Notes: a model not told the origin generated them from the letters alone. A stretch of 64,000 nt of DNA from Brachypodium distachyon (GCF_000005505.3 NC_016134.3:31992150-32056149); one strand, 5' to 3'. Positions 33,121-46,500 are shown, counted from the stretch's first letter. Numbers and translations: made by a program.

Positions 33121-36100
33121 ATGTCTGAGCAGCCACCGGTTGTGGAGGAAGAAGTCCAAGAAGAAGCGGGGGCATTTTCCTCGGGGGCATCTTTCTCGGG
33201 CTCGGAAATTGCCATGAGCGATGACTTTGAGCACGGCGAAGAAAGAACCGAGGAAGAAGCCCAGGGTGCGACGTCTCAGGCTACGGCGTCGACTACTCAG
33301 TCGAAGTCCAAGCGGGGGGCGAACAAGGTGCCGTCAGAGTCGTGGGTCGTCACCAAGGTCAATAAAGAAAGCTACCCGCTGGAACCGGTGGAGGCTGTAG
33401 AAAAATTCACCAACACATGCAACGCCATCGTACGGGGACACGCTCGAATCTATCAAAGATGGAGTGACGTCCCCGAAGCTGTGAAGCAGGACTGTTACGA
33501 GGCGGCATGGAAGCGGTTCATGCCTGCCAATGATGAGATCCGCGTACGGTTAGGCTGCGGTCGTCCATGACCGCAAATCAGTGGGCGGGCCTGGAGTCTA
33601 TGTCAGAGAAGCAAGAGGCTGCACTCGTAAGGCCTCGTCCTAACATCTTATTTTATCGGTTGGGCTTCATATAGTCACATATAAGATTAACACCGAGCAT
33701 GTTGTTTTTTGTATATAGGGTGCAATGGCAGAGTGGGAGTCGGATGGCTCCCACTCGTCTATCAACCAACAGTGGGATGATGCCATCAGCTACGCTCTGC
33801 AACGAAATGAGCACGGGGGCCATATGCGAGGTGTCGGTTCCGGGCCCTTTCGCCGGCAGATGGCGAAAGAGCAAGGTTCCCGAAAACGCAGAAGGGCAGC
33901 CAGCAAAGAACAGAGCTCAGAGAAATTAGATGAGAAGATCCGGGTGTTGGCGAGGGAGGAGCTCAGGAAGCTCATGCGGCATGCAAGGGACGAGCGTGAC
34001 GTCGACAACTTCATTGATCACGGTGTTTTCCCGACGGCGCTCATCCAACCAACCCCACCCACACCGAATCTGTCCCCGCTGGGGAATAAGAGCACCTCAT
34101 GCTAGGGCACCGAGTTCCAGCTTGACCCGCTTGGGCCACCCGACGAGAACCTCACGGTAAGCGTCTTCGCACGATACGAAAAATAGTGAAATACTGTCGT
34201 ACCAGTGGCTCGCGGGGCCCCACTGGCATGGGACGCGTGGGTCGCAGCTGATGAGATCCCGCAAGGCCGGCTTCCCGGGAAGGACGAACCCGGGAAGCTA
34301 CCAGTTCGCTCCCCCGCAACTTGCCGGGCAACAGTACCAGGGCGCTCCCGGGTACCGAGGCTTCGGGGGTCGCAGGTGGGGCCGAAGGAACAGTGGAGAC
34401 AAGACCACACAGCGGGCGCAGTGCATTTAATGCACCAACAGGAGTCACATCGGCAGGGCTAGTCTTGCTCAACAAGTCTAGAGCGGCTATCCTAGGAGCT
34501 GTTCGACCTACGATGCACAGTGGCTTGGGCTCTGCATGAAGCCCAGCGTGGATCTATAGTAGGGAGAGTCTTGTGGCAATGACACGCGTATAGGAAACGT
34601 GTCACGCTTCATGCATTGGCACCTGTGGTATCCCCTTGACTATAAAAAGAGGACCAAGGCCATCGGTCAAAGGGTTGGAACCCCAGTTAGTAGTAGCAAG
34701 GAGTATTGCTCCCCTTCATAGCAAAATCTCTTAGGAGAACAAGTAACTCACCCGGGAACTCCCCGGGGCAACCTGTAAGAACACACACATTTCGTGAATA
34801 CAACTCCAAGCAGGACGTAGGGTGTTACACCTCCGGGTGGCCAAACCTGGGTAAACTCACGCGTCGACACTTCGTGTCTTTTGTCACGTCGGCGATCGTA
34901 GGAGCAATCGCCTTGCCCTCCACCTCGCCCTCTACCGAACCAAAAAAGGGAGTGTCCAGCATCCTCGGTGCTGGAATTCCGTGCTCCGACAAATACCACT
35001 ATCATGCTCCAATCTATTAATGATGTTGCCATGCTTGTCATGCGCAGAAGGGCGTCAAATGCCGGCTACACATGCCGACGGTGGGGAATCCTCTGGGCGC
35101 GCGAGGGTTGCTGATGCCATGTATGGCCGTGGTGCACCACGTGACCCTGCGAGACGACATGGTCAGGGTGCAGGTGGACTCTGTGCTCAAGGGCTTCGAG
35201 GACGAACCGGTCCTTTATCCTCCGCACGAAGAGGCGACGACCCTAAGGTATTGCATCAACTCCTACGTCATCTGGCCTAGGAGGTTGGTGGTCCTCGCTA
35301 CGGAGCCTTCTCCATCTCCATCTCCGTCGCCCCGCCTCGGTCCGTTCCCGCTTGGAGCCTCACCCGGTCCTTTGGACTACGAGCCCGCAGAACGAGACTT
35401 CTCACCTCCGGCGGAGTGCAGCGACGATAATGCAGGCCAAAATCCTCCTTCGCCGCCCAGACCCGAAGCCCCGAAGCCAGCCATACCAAGACCCGCCCCT
35501 CGGAGAGCCGTAGCAGCATCGGCCCCGTTGGAGCCCCGTCCAAGTGCCCCATCTGGGATGCAAGTCCCCCATAAAACGGACAATTCCGATTTCCTGAGAC
35601 GCAAGAAAAACAAGAGGGGGACAGGCGGAAAGGCAAGCAAGGGCTCCTCCAAGGAGGGGAAGAGTCGTCTTGTACGGAAAGAAAACCAAAGACCGCGCCG
35701 CAGATAGAAGGGATTTGGGAAGAGTGACCAGGCATTCTGAAGATGCCCACCCACCCCCGTGTTGGAGATAGATTGCCTGATGGATCTTATTTCATGGACA
35801 GGCGATTCTCCCAATTTTTGTTGTTCCACCCCGAACAACCGATGGTGTCCCCGGATGACCTGTATCGCCTGCCACGGGAGATGCAAGAGCTCCATGAAAA
35901 ATACATGAATGTGGCATCATCAGGCGCAGACCTAACAAATCTGGAAATTAGGGTTCGAGTGGCAAAGCATTATGGCTTCTTCGACTCCAATACGAGGAAA
36001 ATCTATATGGAAAACGACGTTACCTTCGGGATTGACTTCCTCGACTTGTTTCACCTCTTCAACCGCAAGTGCCTCGACAACGCCATATTAAGAATGTGGT

Positions 36101-36860
36101 GTGTACACTACACGAGGAAGGCCTATGGGGTGAAGCAATATGGCATGGTCGTCGCTGACCCCCTTCTCTTCAACGCCACTTTGCTTCGTCCAGACCCATT
36201 GTTGGCCGAAAGTAGAAAGTTGGGGATTGAATACCTCACTCAATTCATGTTGAAGCACCAAGACCGCCGTTTTATATTGATATTGTACCATCTACAGTAA
36301 ATTGTTTTCAATTCGCGTGAATACATACATCTTTTTCCGTCGGAAGACTTGCTTGTTATATTATTTGGCTAATACAATGTGCGTCCTTTTGTGAAGGGAC
36401 AATCGATCTGCCTCGATCTTGGAGGGGTCACATATTTTGATCCACTACGACGCAAGGAGAATGAACCACAACGCGACTGGGACCCGAACAAAAATGTCAT
36501 CGACTCAGCCTATCGTGACGCGGTGAAATGGTACGTGATGCCTGGCTTCAGCTGCAATCCTGACGCTCCTCTCAGGCACACTTTCAGGTTTCCCTGCGAG
36601 CAACAGCCTGAAGGATCCGTCTACTGTGGTTACTACTACGCGCACATTATTCAGTAGATGATCAATGACTTCAAGCCGAAGGGGAAGAAGACCTTCGAAG
36701 AAGTGAGGAATTGGTTTCTGGCCAACGCCGAATTAGGGTACAACTCAAAAATTCTCGTGTAGGAGATCCAGAAGGACATCGGCGAAATCCTCAACAAGGA
36801 GGTCCTCAAAACGAGCGGGGATTACTACGGTGGCGGGATTGTCACCAAAAGTTGTTAATT
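33121..36860 (+). pseudogene. CACTA 1 second gene: Transposase_24-like plus Ulp1-like protease
   Basis: It starts M-S-E-Q-P-P-V (33121) with an acidic head, then a domain like plant transposase family 24 (W-S-D-V-P-E-A-V-K ... A-A-W-K-R-F). A frame break at about 33550, a coiled-coil-like part (33725-34105), the inserted LTR, a Pro/Ser-rich segment (35072-35707), then a conserved block (G-D-R-L-P-D-G-S-Y-F ... P-R-E-M-Q-E-L-H). The C-terminus is Ulp1/C48-like (F-D-L-F-H-L-F-N-R ... S-V-Y-C-G-Y-Y). The catalytic His-Trp position reads Arg-Arg, and a TAG follows at 36655-36657, so protease activity is unlikely. Such Ulp1-like ORFs are common in grass CACTA elements; their role is unknown. Confidence 0.7.
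34195..34991 (+). mobile_element. Solo LTR (797 bp) with AATAC duplication
   Basis: Starts TGTCGTACCAG and ends GCTCCGACA, with the perfect duplication AATAC at 34190-34194 and 34992-34996. It contains gtatccccttgactataaaa and catttaatgcacc, as in the LTR at 12468, but lacks the ubiquitin block. It sits inside the second gene of CACTA 1, so it is the youngest layer of the nest. Confidence 0.9.
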
Positions 36861-37416
36861 TGTGTGGAACACTTTTATTTGTGGCTTATTCTTTCGAACA
36901 CTTTGTATACATGCATGTGACTTGAATGTTTAACTCGTGTGAAACTTTGTAATATATTTGCTGCTATTATGTTTCTTTGGTGATGTATATTGTGCTGCTG
37001 TATTCCTGCTATTTTTTGTGCCGTGCTGTATTCCTGCTATTTCTGTGCTACAGGAATATTTATTTTTATACATAATTCATTTATTTATTTTTGGGGAAAA
37101 AATAGTACTGGTTATAAACCACCGCCACTAAACATATACCAGTGGCGGTGGTGTGCCACTGGAAACGGTTCCAGTGGCGGTGGTCATAGACCGCCACTGG
37201 AAATATCCAGTGGCGGGTACTGCGCCCGCCACTGCTGTACTCCACGCACTTTACGGGTGGTGCCGTAGGGATTTACAGTGACGGTTTGTAGGTCTTTGGT
37301 GGCAGGTAGTTTACCCGTCATTGGTGATCTTGGAGCCGCAGGTGCTAAAACCTCCAGTGACGCAGAGTTGGTGGCGGGCGTGATCACCGCCACTGGAGGG
37401 GTTTTCTGGAGTAGTG

Positions 37417-37512
37417 TTACTTGTCTCAAATTTTCCCAAATATGGATGTATTTATGTTTAAAAGCGACTAGATACATGTAATATTTTGACAACTAATTCC
37501 AGCCGGAGGGAG
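37417..37512 (+). mobile_element. Stowaway MITE, right piece
   Basis: Continues the element cut at 27907 and ends CGGAGGGAG followed by TA (37513-37514). Without the CACTA and its duplicated tta the MITE is 112 bp, with matching TIRs and TA duplications. A related 109-bp copy lies in a bZIP intron at 47311. Confidence 0.85.
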
Positions 37513-37811
37513 TATTTGAATTTATTTTGAAATGCATAAATTCAATATTCGCAATGCTTTTCTTTGAAAGAAAATCTATTGTTCTAAGCACAGGCTAAGT
37601 TATCTTTCCTTGTTCTAACTTTCTTTTTTTAAACACTCTTTTACATATGCAGTAGGATGTTTTCTTACTGTTTACTGTCAAAAAGTTCATCTCCTGATTT
37701 CTAGAATTTAAACGAATTTATTTTGAGAAGCTAAAATGGAAAATTTGACCATTTGACATGTGGAAGGGAAATATAAATAAAGGGCTCCTTGTAGCCCGGG
37801 AGCCAAAAGTC

Positions 37812-38562
37812 AATTTACGATGTTAAGTCACTATTCATTCTCTTAACTATACTGCTTATCTGCCTATATACATAAGGCCAGCTATTGCCTTGCAATCTTT
37901 TCGATTTCGCAAAAGTAATTCAAATTTGAACTACAAGTGTGTGATAGTTTATTCCTAAAAAATTCAAAAAATCATTTTTGGGTACCCAAGTAAGAATTAG
38001 GTAAGTTTCATAGAGGGTGTTTAAATATTCAGCATCTTGCTATGGAAAGATGTGCTTACAATGTTCACCTCATCTTTCAAAAATTCAAAAACTATGAAAA
38101 AATGGTCAAAAAAGTCGGTTCTTTGGCATGGAGTGCTATTATGTGTACTAATTGCCATGAAAAATGGTAAATTTGAATTTTACAATAGGTCAAAAAAAAT
38201 TCTTCACAAAATGGACCATCAAGTATGAATGTTTATGAGTTTCAAGCGAGATGACCAAAGTCACTACCATTATTATGGCATAGTTCATGATAATGAATCC
38301 AATTTTTGCATAGAGGTGCATATTGCCATGCCAAAAAATATTGCCATAGAGTTTTTCAAAATTTTATTATAAAAATAGTTTTTCCATTTTATAAATGCGA
38401 AAAATGGAGTTTTTTTTGTGAAGCAAGTACTTTTAATATAGTTCAAAATGGCACCCCAAGTTTTACACAAAGTGGACCATATTTATGTACTTATGAAACA
38501 ATTTAGTATAATTCTAAACACAAATATATTATACTAAAAAGTAAGAATTATACAAATTTACA
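37812..38562. other. AT-rich spacer
   Basis: AT-rich sequence with many aaattcaaaaa-type strings. No gene or repeat end recognised. Confidence 0.4.
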
Positions 38563-39843
38563 CACCTCCAGTGGCTATTTTGCTATAAAACCCGCCACTA
38601 GAGATAGAAAGCACAAAATAAGCACAATCTGGATGAAACTAGATGCTGATCCTTGATTGGCTGAGGATGGCCGTGGTGGATCGATGAGCTGGCATCTATC
38701 TTTTTTTTTCTATTTCTTTTATTCTCGTGACTCCTCCTCTTTCATTCCCCCGTGACTCCTTCCTTTCCCCTTCTATCGTTCTTTTCTCTCTCTGTTCTCC
38801 ACGCATTCTCTCCTCCCCACCAAGCTGCGCTTCTCTCCCTCCTCTTCTCTGAGTTCTCTCCCTCCCCACCGAGCTCCACCGCGCCGGCGCCTCTCCCCGG
38901 CCCCTCCTCCTCCCGAACCCTCCTGCTCCTCCTCCTCCACACCGGCTGACGCCAACTCGCCTCCCCGTGCCATGGACGGGGCCGGATCCAGGTGCCCTCA
39001 GGACCGCTGCCGCCGGATCCGGCCACCCGCCGGCTCGTCGCTGCGGCTCATCCTCTCCTCCCACCATCCCCCATCGACGTCCAGCCCCGCCGGCTCACGC
39101 GGATCCAATGGCTCCCGGTGACTGGCCTTGGAGGGCCGCCGCTGCAATGGACCTCGGTTGCCCCGGATCCGGCCCCTCCGACGCCGGATCCGGTCGCCTG
39201 CAGCTCCTCCGTCGCCGGATCCGGTTGCCTGCTGCTTCCTATCTCTGGTAACCCCTCTCTCATCCCTTTTCGTTTTCCCTCTCTCTGGTTCTCTCTCACC
39301 TCTTATCTCTCTCGCTGCAGATCGCCGCCGGCGCCATGGAGACGAGGAGGGTGTGGAAAATTTCTCTTTCTGTGGTGTCTGGGCCGGACTGGTTTGGGTG
39401 CGGGTGCGGGCCTTCTAGTTCTCTCTCTAGTTCTTGTTCTCTCTGGTTCTTCTCACTCTAGTTCTTCTTCTCTCTCGGGTTCCCCTTCGATGTGTATTCT
39501 CTGTAATGTAATACTCCAGATCTGTTTCTCAATAAATATGGATTTTTTTTTGTGTATTTGCTCCACAATCGTCGGCGAGGTTGCAGCGTAGGCCCTGTGT
39601 GGCCTGCTTTTTTTTTTAATTCGGCAAATCATACTAGTGGCGGTGCGCTTTGACAGCCACCGTAGGGAGTAGCAGGAGTGGCGGTGGTGTTGGACAGCCA
39701 CCGGTGGTTCGTAGCACCGGTGGTGGTGGAGAGCACCGCCACCAGTGGTTCGTAGCACCAGTGGCGCAAGCTTAGTGGAGGGTCAGTCCACCGCCACTGA
39801 CCCTTGTTTTCCACCGCCACCGGTGGTGTTTTGTGTAGCAGTG
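38563..39843. mobile_element. CACTA 3 remnant (orphan right end)
   Basis: The right edge is the inverse of CACTGCTACACAAAAC, ending at 39843. Subterminal motifs of the same ccaccagtggcgg type as CACTA 1 lie at 39632-39835. A small motif cluster with a TATA-like gctataaaacc lies at 38563-38600, followed by a CT-rich leader-like block and a cag acceptor near 39320. No left terminus or transposase was found. It may be a deletion derivative that keeps only an internal cluster and the right end. Confidence 0.6.
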
Positions 39844-40442
39844 CACTGTTAGAAAGTGTTTGTTAATATGAATCCGACAATATCAATTTTGTGCCAGAAT
39901 AACTCCGTACTACTAATATAATTTTTGGTCAAACTTTGGCATGAAATTTGGTGCATGCATGTCTTATAAACTGGAATGGAGAGAGAATAAAATATGGCAA
40001 ACTATAAAGACTAAGTGGTTTAATTATGCCAGTTAAATAACATAATTACATGGCAATGAACGACGACGGTGGCCGAAATGATAAAAACATTAATACCAAG
40101 TGGCGTAAATGAAAAGAGCAAATTATGGATGGTAGAAATGGAATTGCTGACAATCTTGGGTGTTTTTTTATGGGAGACGCCATCTTCCGATTAAATACAG
40201 ACTAGTATTTGCCCAACCTCTCCGTTTGTCTCTCTCTATTCTTTCGTAAAAGTCTTCTTCTCTCAACTTCTTGGTCAAAAGATAAGGGGAGTAGAGAGAA
40301 GATTTTAGGTGACTTCCAAACAAAAAGCTGCTGCCCTTTCTTTATGTCTTGGCACGAAGTATAAAGGAAGAGTGCAAAACAGAAGTTGGTTTTGCAATTA
40401 ATGTCTGATTTTGTATCCTTTTGCTACAGATGTACATAGTGT

Positions 40443-40482
<40 letters not shown>

Positions 40483-40518
40483 GAGTTGAAGGATGGTCAG
40501 GGCCTTCATAAGGGCTCT
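39844..40518 (+). promoter_or_regulatory. Upstream region of the bZIP gene
   Basis: AT-rich, with a decayed Stowaway-like tail near 39915-39990. It includes a (GA)n run at about 40446-40482 (roughly 19 units) just before the start, which could be a GAGA-type leader element. A possible acceptor ttttgctacag ends at 40430, so a leader intron may precede the coding exon. Confidence 0.45.
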
Positions 40519-43500
40519 ATGGGGGGCTTCAGAGCAGAAGATCACCACCATAACCAACCCTTGGAGCTCCCCCTCGGCTTCCGAACAGCCTCGCCTCCAC
40601 CGATGATCGCCTCATCCTCCATGTAAGTTAGGGGATCCTCTATGTCAGATGATTCTGCGCGTTATACGTTTTTTGCTATCCAATTCCCCTTTTGTTTTAG
40701 CTTTTCTAGAGTTCTGATCCCTTTGTTGAGTCTCCATACAACAATACACTGTTGGTTGCTTAATTGGTTGCGTAGACTAGCTAGGAATTCAGCAATTCCA
40801 TACTACTAATCCTTTTTAGTCCCCCTGTTCTCATCTTTTGGTTGCTTAGCTTCGTTATATGGGTTTAATTTGTATTTCTCTTTCATGGAGAAGAGGTTGT
40901 TTATTCTGTCATAGAGTTTTAGCTTAGCAGCAAACCGTGGGCTGTGCCATCTGTTGCCTCTTCTGGATTTTGAATGGCTTTAAAGCAGAGTTCAGTCATG
41001 GACGTACGACATATATACATACAGGAAGAACTAGAGAGATCATTATGCCAGATAATTGTTTATGTAATGGTTAGTTAGGGATAGTAGAAATAGTTTAGGG
41101 ACTGGGGTTAGGAAGAGGACATCAAAATTTCTAGAAACTAGGATATAATTATTTTCCTTGTTGCTTTCAGCGAGTAGCTAAGATCAAAACATTTTTAATG
41201 GATTTTTCACACCGACTCTTCCATCTGCTCCATTAAAGAAAACGTGTGCTCCTACTTGCTTCCTAATGCATTCAACTACTGATTATTGCTGTTTTTCATC
41301 ATCAAATTTCCATTCCAGGAGCAAGGAGTCGACGAGCTACGACATGGCGGATTTCGATCAAGCCGCAATTTTCCTCTACCTAGATGGTCATGACCAACAG
41401 TCCATTCAAGAACAGCGACGTATGTTATAAAAAAAAACTTTCCCCGTTTTATTCCCTATAAAGAAATCTATTTTTGTTTATGTTTCAGCGAGTAAATTTC
41501 TTTCCTTTATACAGCATGTATTGTATATGTATATGTGTTTGCCACTTATATGCCTGGCCGGTTCTTCGTTGTCTAATTATTTCTTTGTTTCATGTGTTTT
41601 CCTGATCTTGATGATGAGTAGTTCCTTCTTGCGATTAATTTGGCAATTCAGCCTGTGCGGAGAGTGTGACATGTAACAGATTGTCCCTCCCCTCTGCAAG
41701 AACTTGTTCTAAAAGAAGCTATAAATATTCCTTCTTTCCATTTCTCTCACATTCCTTTCCATCTGCACCTTCCAATGCACTCAATTGAATTGTAGCCCCA
41801 GAAGCATGCGTCCCGGCCCCAAGTGTTGCTATACAAGTACACACATGTAACTAAGATCAAATTAGCATAATTAATGAGCTAGTCTTAAATCTAGCTAGAT
41901 CAATTCCATGAGAGTTGATAAATCTAGGTTCAGCTCTCTCCCTCTCTAACTAAATATATATATGAGGTGCTGCTATACCCTTGGTTAATCAACAATTAAT
42001 CCTATTTATTTGCTTGCAGAGACTCTGAACATCTTTCCCTCCCAGCCCATGCATGCCGCAGAGCAACTTGCTGCGGCAAAGGTAAGAGCGCGCGCACATA
42101 TGCAAATTAATTCCAAAATATATGCATGCACTTAATTGGATCTGTTTTTCATGCATTGGTTTGGTGTCGTGTGCAGATTAATGGTGGCGCAGCCATGGCG
42201 GCCATGATGCTTCCTAATGGCGGCAACCCTCAGCAGCCCTCTCCCAGGAGGCCTGAACAGCATCAGCAAGGTGCCGCCGGTGGTCTCAATGCATCCCCGG
42301 CTAGCTTGTTGCCTAATTCAGCCAAGGAGAACAAGAACAGCAGTACTAATCTCATCAAGGTAACACTATAATATCTGCATGGATGCATATGATTATGTAT
42401 GTTCTTTCTCTCTCTCTCTCTCACTAGATGTATCTCCTATTCTCCTCTGTCTTCCTCTCTCTGGAAATCTAGCTAGTTAGAATAATATACATAGAAACTT
42501 CCTGCCTTTTGCTCTCTGATGTTTTTTTTCCTTAAAATGTACGTACATGTGGCTTGCAGAAGGAAGGAACCAGCAGTGGGAAGGGTGCAACATCGTCTAG
42601 CACAGACCAAGAGAGGGAAGCTGGGGTCAGGAGAACACAGGACCCCAAGGTATAAATTTTTAAATTTGCGACAAATAAAGTATTGTTTAATTATAGTCTA
42701 AAAATAACTTGACTATGAGGGTGAACAGTCATTATCTACCGAGCAAGCAGGCAGGCATATACATATAGTAGTTAACACCTAGCTATACACATATGTTATG
42801 ACTTTTGACTTTGACATGTGTGTATTTATATTTGTTCTTGCTGCAGACACTGAGGAGGCTTGCACAGAATAGAGAGGCAGCCAGGAAAAGTAGGCTTAGG
42901 AAGAAGGTGAGTGAGTCAGTCAACCAAGAAACAGCTAGCTAGCTAGCACACAATTTATAAAGAAATCGTATCATATCATGCATATTTGTGTGTGTGTACA
43001 TATCTCCAGAATCATGCAATTAATACATGTTGCAAGGTACAAATATACTACTTTCTCCGTCCAACAAAAGATGTCTCAAGTTTGTCAAAATTTGTATGCA
43101 TCTAGACATGACTTAGTGTATAAATGCATTCAAATTTAGTCAAAGTTGAGACATCCTTTGTTGGACGGAGGAAGTACGAAATATGCAAGTAGTTCAACTG
43201 CTAGTATTAGTCAACTATTCATCTCCTTGTTTTGCTAATTAAACGAAGTCTCGGTGTCTGCTAGTAGCAGAAAAATGTGTTTTCTGATGTCGCAGTTTTG
43301 GCTCTTTCTTTGGGACTTGTGTGCTCAAGGATATCTTATTTTGCTGAATTTGACAGACCAACTAGCTAGCTAGAAAACAAGTAATGTTTATGTTTATGTC
43401 CCAAGGTGTAAAGTATTTGATAGCCAAGGTTGATTGTTTCATTTATGCATAAACATATATATACAAACTAGATCTATATAGGTATACAGTACGTAACAAT

Positions 43501-46500
43501 AATAGCAGCAAAACTTTGTGTACTACTACTGAAGTTTTATCATACATAATATATTTATGCTCAATTTTTTTACATCAATATACCCTTTTATAAACACGTC
43601 ATTTCGAATATGCATGCTTAGCTAAATCAAATTTGATTGACCATGTATGTGCCTTCTTGATGCATGAAGTAATTGACCTCTTCATTCTTCAGGCTTACAT
43701 CCAACAGTTGGAGACAAGTAGGATTAGGCTAAGCCAGATCGAACAGCAGGTTCAGGCAGCAAGAGTACAGGTAAAAAAAGAAGAATTAAGTTGATCTAAT
43801 TAAAACTCTCTCTCATGCACAGCTGGCTAGCATTATCTGCTGACAATTGACAAGTGCAAGCTAAAATTAGAATTGAAATCAATTCTCAGGGTGTCTTGTT
43901 GGGTACTACTGGAGATCAGCACCACCAGCTGCAGGGCCTTCCTAATTCTGCCCCTTCAGTTGGTAATGAGACAATTACCTTAATTTGTTAATTTAGCAAT
44001 CCTGATTTGCTATTTTTAACAAGACGAGACCGGATGCGTGCAGCTGGGATGTTCGACGCGGAGTACGGGAGGTGGGTGGAAGAGCACGGCAAGCTCATCT
44101 TCCAGCTGAGGGCGGCGCTAAATGAGCACGTGCCGGACTGCAACCAGCTGCAGGCTCTAGTGGGCGCCGCCATGGCGCAGCACGACGAGCTGCTGAACCT
44201 CAAGGCCGCCATTGCCAGGGCCGACATCTTCCATCTCCTCTGTGGGGTGTGGGCCAGCCCCGCCGAGCGCTGCTTCCTCTGGCTCGGTGGATTTCGACCC
44301 TCGGATGTCATCAAGGTATGCACCTATTTGAGTTAATTCCGTTACTCCTACGATTGTTGCAAAACATATAACCGTTCCCTTTTTGTTTTTTAAAACTAAG
44401 CATAAATCACAATTTTTGTTTTGCTAAATTACTGAAAATAAGCACATATGCATGTTGGTATTTGTAGAAACTTTACTTTGGAAATTTTAATGATTAACTA
44501 CATGTGCAAAAATCACAAAATATGAATGTTTGCACAACTGGTGTTTTTCATTACATAACCTTTTGTGCAGTAACTCATTTTGTGATTTCCATACTGCTTA
44601 CAAGAACACTTTATTTGTAGTGAAAAATATTACAGGCACAAATTCTACCAAATACATACATCCATGATTATCTTTCATAATTGTCCAAAACCTGAAGCTG
44701 CAATTTTTTAAGTTTCAAAAGACGAGTTCATATGTCACTACCCCAATCTTGAATAGAACAAACTTAATTTGAATTCTATCATAGTATACCAATAGTTCAT
44801 AAAAGGATCGATGCATAGACGTGCAACAAATTGTCAAATTGAAACAAGTAATGAAAGGAACACTAGGATGCTCAAAATAATAGATATGCATGATTAATTA
44901 TTTGGGTTCATTTGATTGATCCTTACAGTTCGTATATATATATACCATCCATGAAAAACTTGTCCCAATTTTCAGACAGAATTATTTAATCCCTCATAGT
45001 TTGAAAGATTCTTCCTTTCTTATTCGACATTCCTTTTTTATTTCTTCGAGAGGTCAACTAATCCTTGAAATATAAATATCGTCATGTCAATTCTTGATCT
45101 GCAAAATCTTAAAGTTATTTCGCTTGGTCAGTTCACTCAAGAAACATGCCGTTCAAGCCTACCACACTATATTCAACCTCAGGCTGACCCTTTCCTACCA
45201 TGCATATTCATCTGATCTAGTTGGTCTATTTAACTTGCCGATCGATCTCATGAAGGGGAAAGATCATTATTATATATATAGTGTTTAAGCAATATGTGTT
45301 TATATATCTGGTGAAGAACACAAACTATAATTGGATCGATCATTATTATTATATATAGTGTTTAAGCCTGTTGATCTAAACAATATGTACAAAAGCCTTG
45401 ACCTTTCCAAGTATCCCGAAAAGTTCCATTCATATTTGTACATTTTAGGATAAGTGCGTGGCTAAGTAAAACTAAAGCTAACTATAGGTTAGCTAGATTG
45501 AGTGACGACTTCAACCTCCTTTCCCATCCCCTTGTCTTGCTTCATTATTTTGCATGCTGTTGCAATCGCTCTACCAACTCCGGGCTTTGAAAAGCTCCAA
45601 AACAACTTTTCCCCGTTTAATCACCTGGTCAACAACTCCAGAGGTCCCTTAATTGGTTCCAAAACTGCAAAAGGCTTAGCTAATGTGGTAGGAGGTTCAA
45701 TAGATACTTGATGGAATAGTTAAAAGTTGAGAGAGGAAAGACGAAGGAAGAAAAAAAACATGGCTTGCTAGGTTTGGATGCATGCATTATTGAGACATGG
45801 AGAAGTGATTGGGGAGTAGGTGATGCTGGACAGAAACATGTGTGGGAGAGGTTTCGCAGAGATAAAAAAAAAAGTGTGGGAGAGGTTAGATGTGTGTTGG
45901 GGATGGTTTTGCCAAATAATGATTTCTTGAAGGTTGAAACTAGTTTTCCTTGAGCAAAAGAAAATTAACTAGTTGCGCTTAGTCAAATAATGGTTTCTTG
46001 AGCCACTATTGTACTAAGAATATGTTCTTTTGCCATGCATACTAATGCAATGAACTGAACATCTTTTATATATCTAAGATGACGTCTAGCAAATTGGGTT
46101 TGAAACTGCATGTGACCTCAAGCCCTCAACCAGCATACTTTTTTGTGTGTTTGTTTACCATCTCGTAGCATGCACGGTATGTTCAAATTGAAGGCCAAAT
46201 GAATATTGAGCTAGGTAAGGTCATTTTCAGTATGGGTGAGTTTGAGATAAAAAAGAAGGAATATATATACACATGTTCTAATAATTACTTCAATAATGAA
46301 CAGTTGAGTTTATGGGTTAAATCCGTGTACTAATCAGCAATTGTGTTCTAATAGTTTCTTTAGAGTACTCCCCCTTGTAGGGGTCGTCATAAGTCAAGCT
46401 TTATCAACTTTTGACAGAGTTTGTAGATTAAAATACCAACATATGCAAAGCCAATGAAAAACAACATGAAAATATATTAATTTGATAGTACGTAGTCATA

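Larger units (their letters stand above)
27908..37416 (+). mobile_element. CACTA transposon 1 (9,509 bp)
   Basis: Left end CACTACTACAGAAAACCCC; right end is the inverse of CACTACTCCAGAAAACCCC. The 3-bp target duplication is TTA (27905-27907 and 37417-37419). Subterminal zones (27940-28550 and 37120-37400) are packed with direct and inverted copies of ccaccagtggcgg-type motifs. It encodes a TNP2-type transposase (29.3-31.5 kb), then an internal cluster of the same motifs, then a second gene with a Transposase_24-like and a Ulp1-like part (33.1-36.9 kb). Both genes are broken. It inserted into a Stowaway MITE and was itself hit by a solo LTR. Confidence 0.9.
25577..37811. mobile_element. Outer element with inverted arms, host of the nested insertions
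   Basis: The left arm begins gacttttggctcctgggct (25577). The right edge ends with the inverse, agcccgggagccaaaagtc (37811). A second inverted block, attttagcttctcaaaa...gaaatcaggagatgaac, lies at about 25915-25990 and 37685-37740. The left arm has about 270 bp more than the right. The element is now filled by a LINE, a Stowaway MITE and a CACTA. No transposase of its own is visible. Target duplications were not convincing, so the superfamily is unknown (a long-TIR foldback or MULE-like element is possible). Confidence 0.6.

Noticed and set aside
38696..39591. Open frames on both strands in the CACTA 3 remnant
   Set aside because: CT/GA-rich leader-like sequence open in several frames. No protein family recognised.
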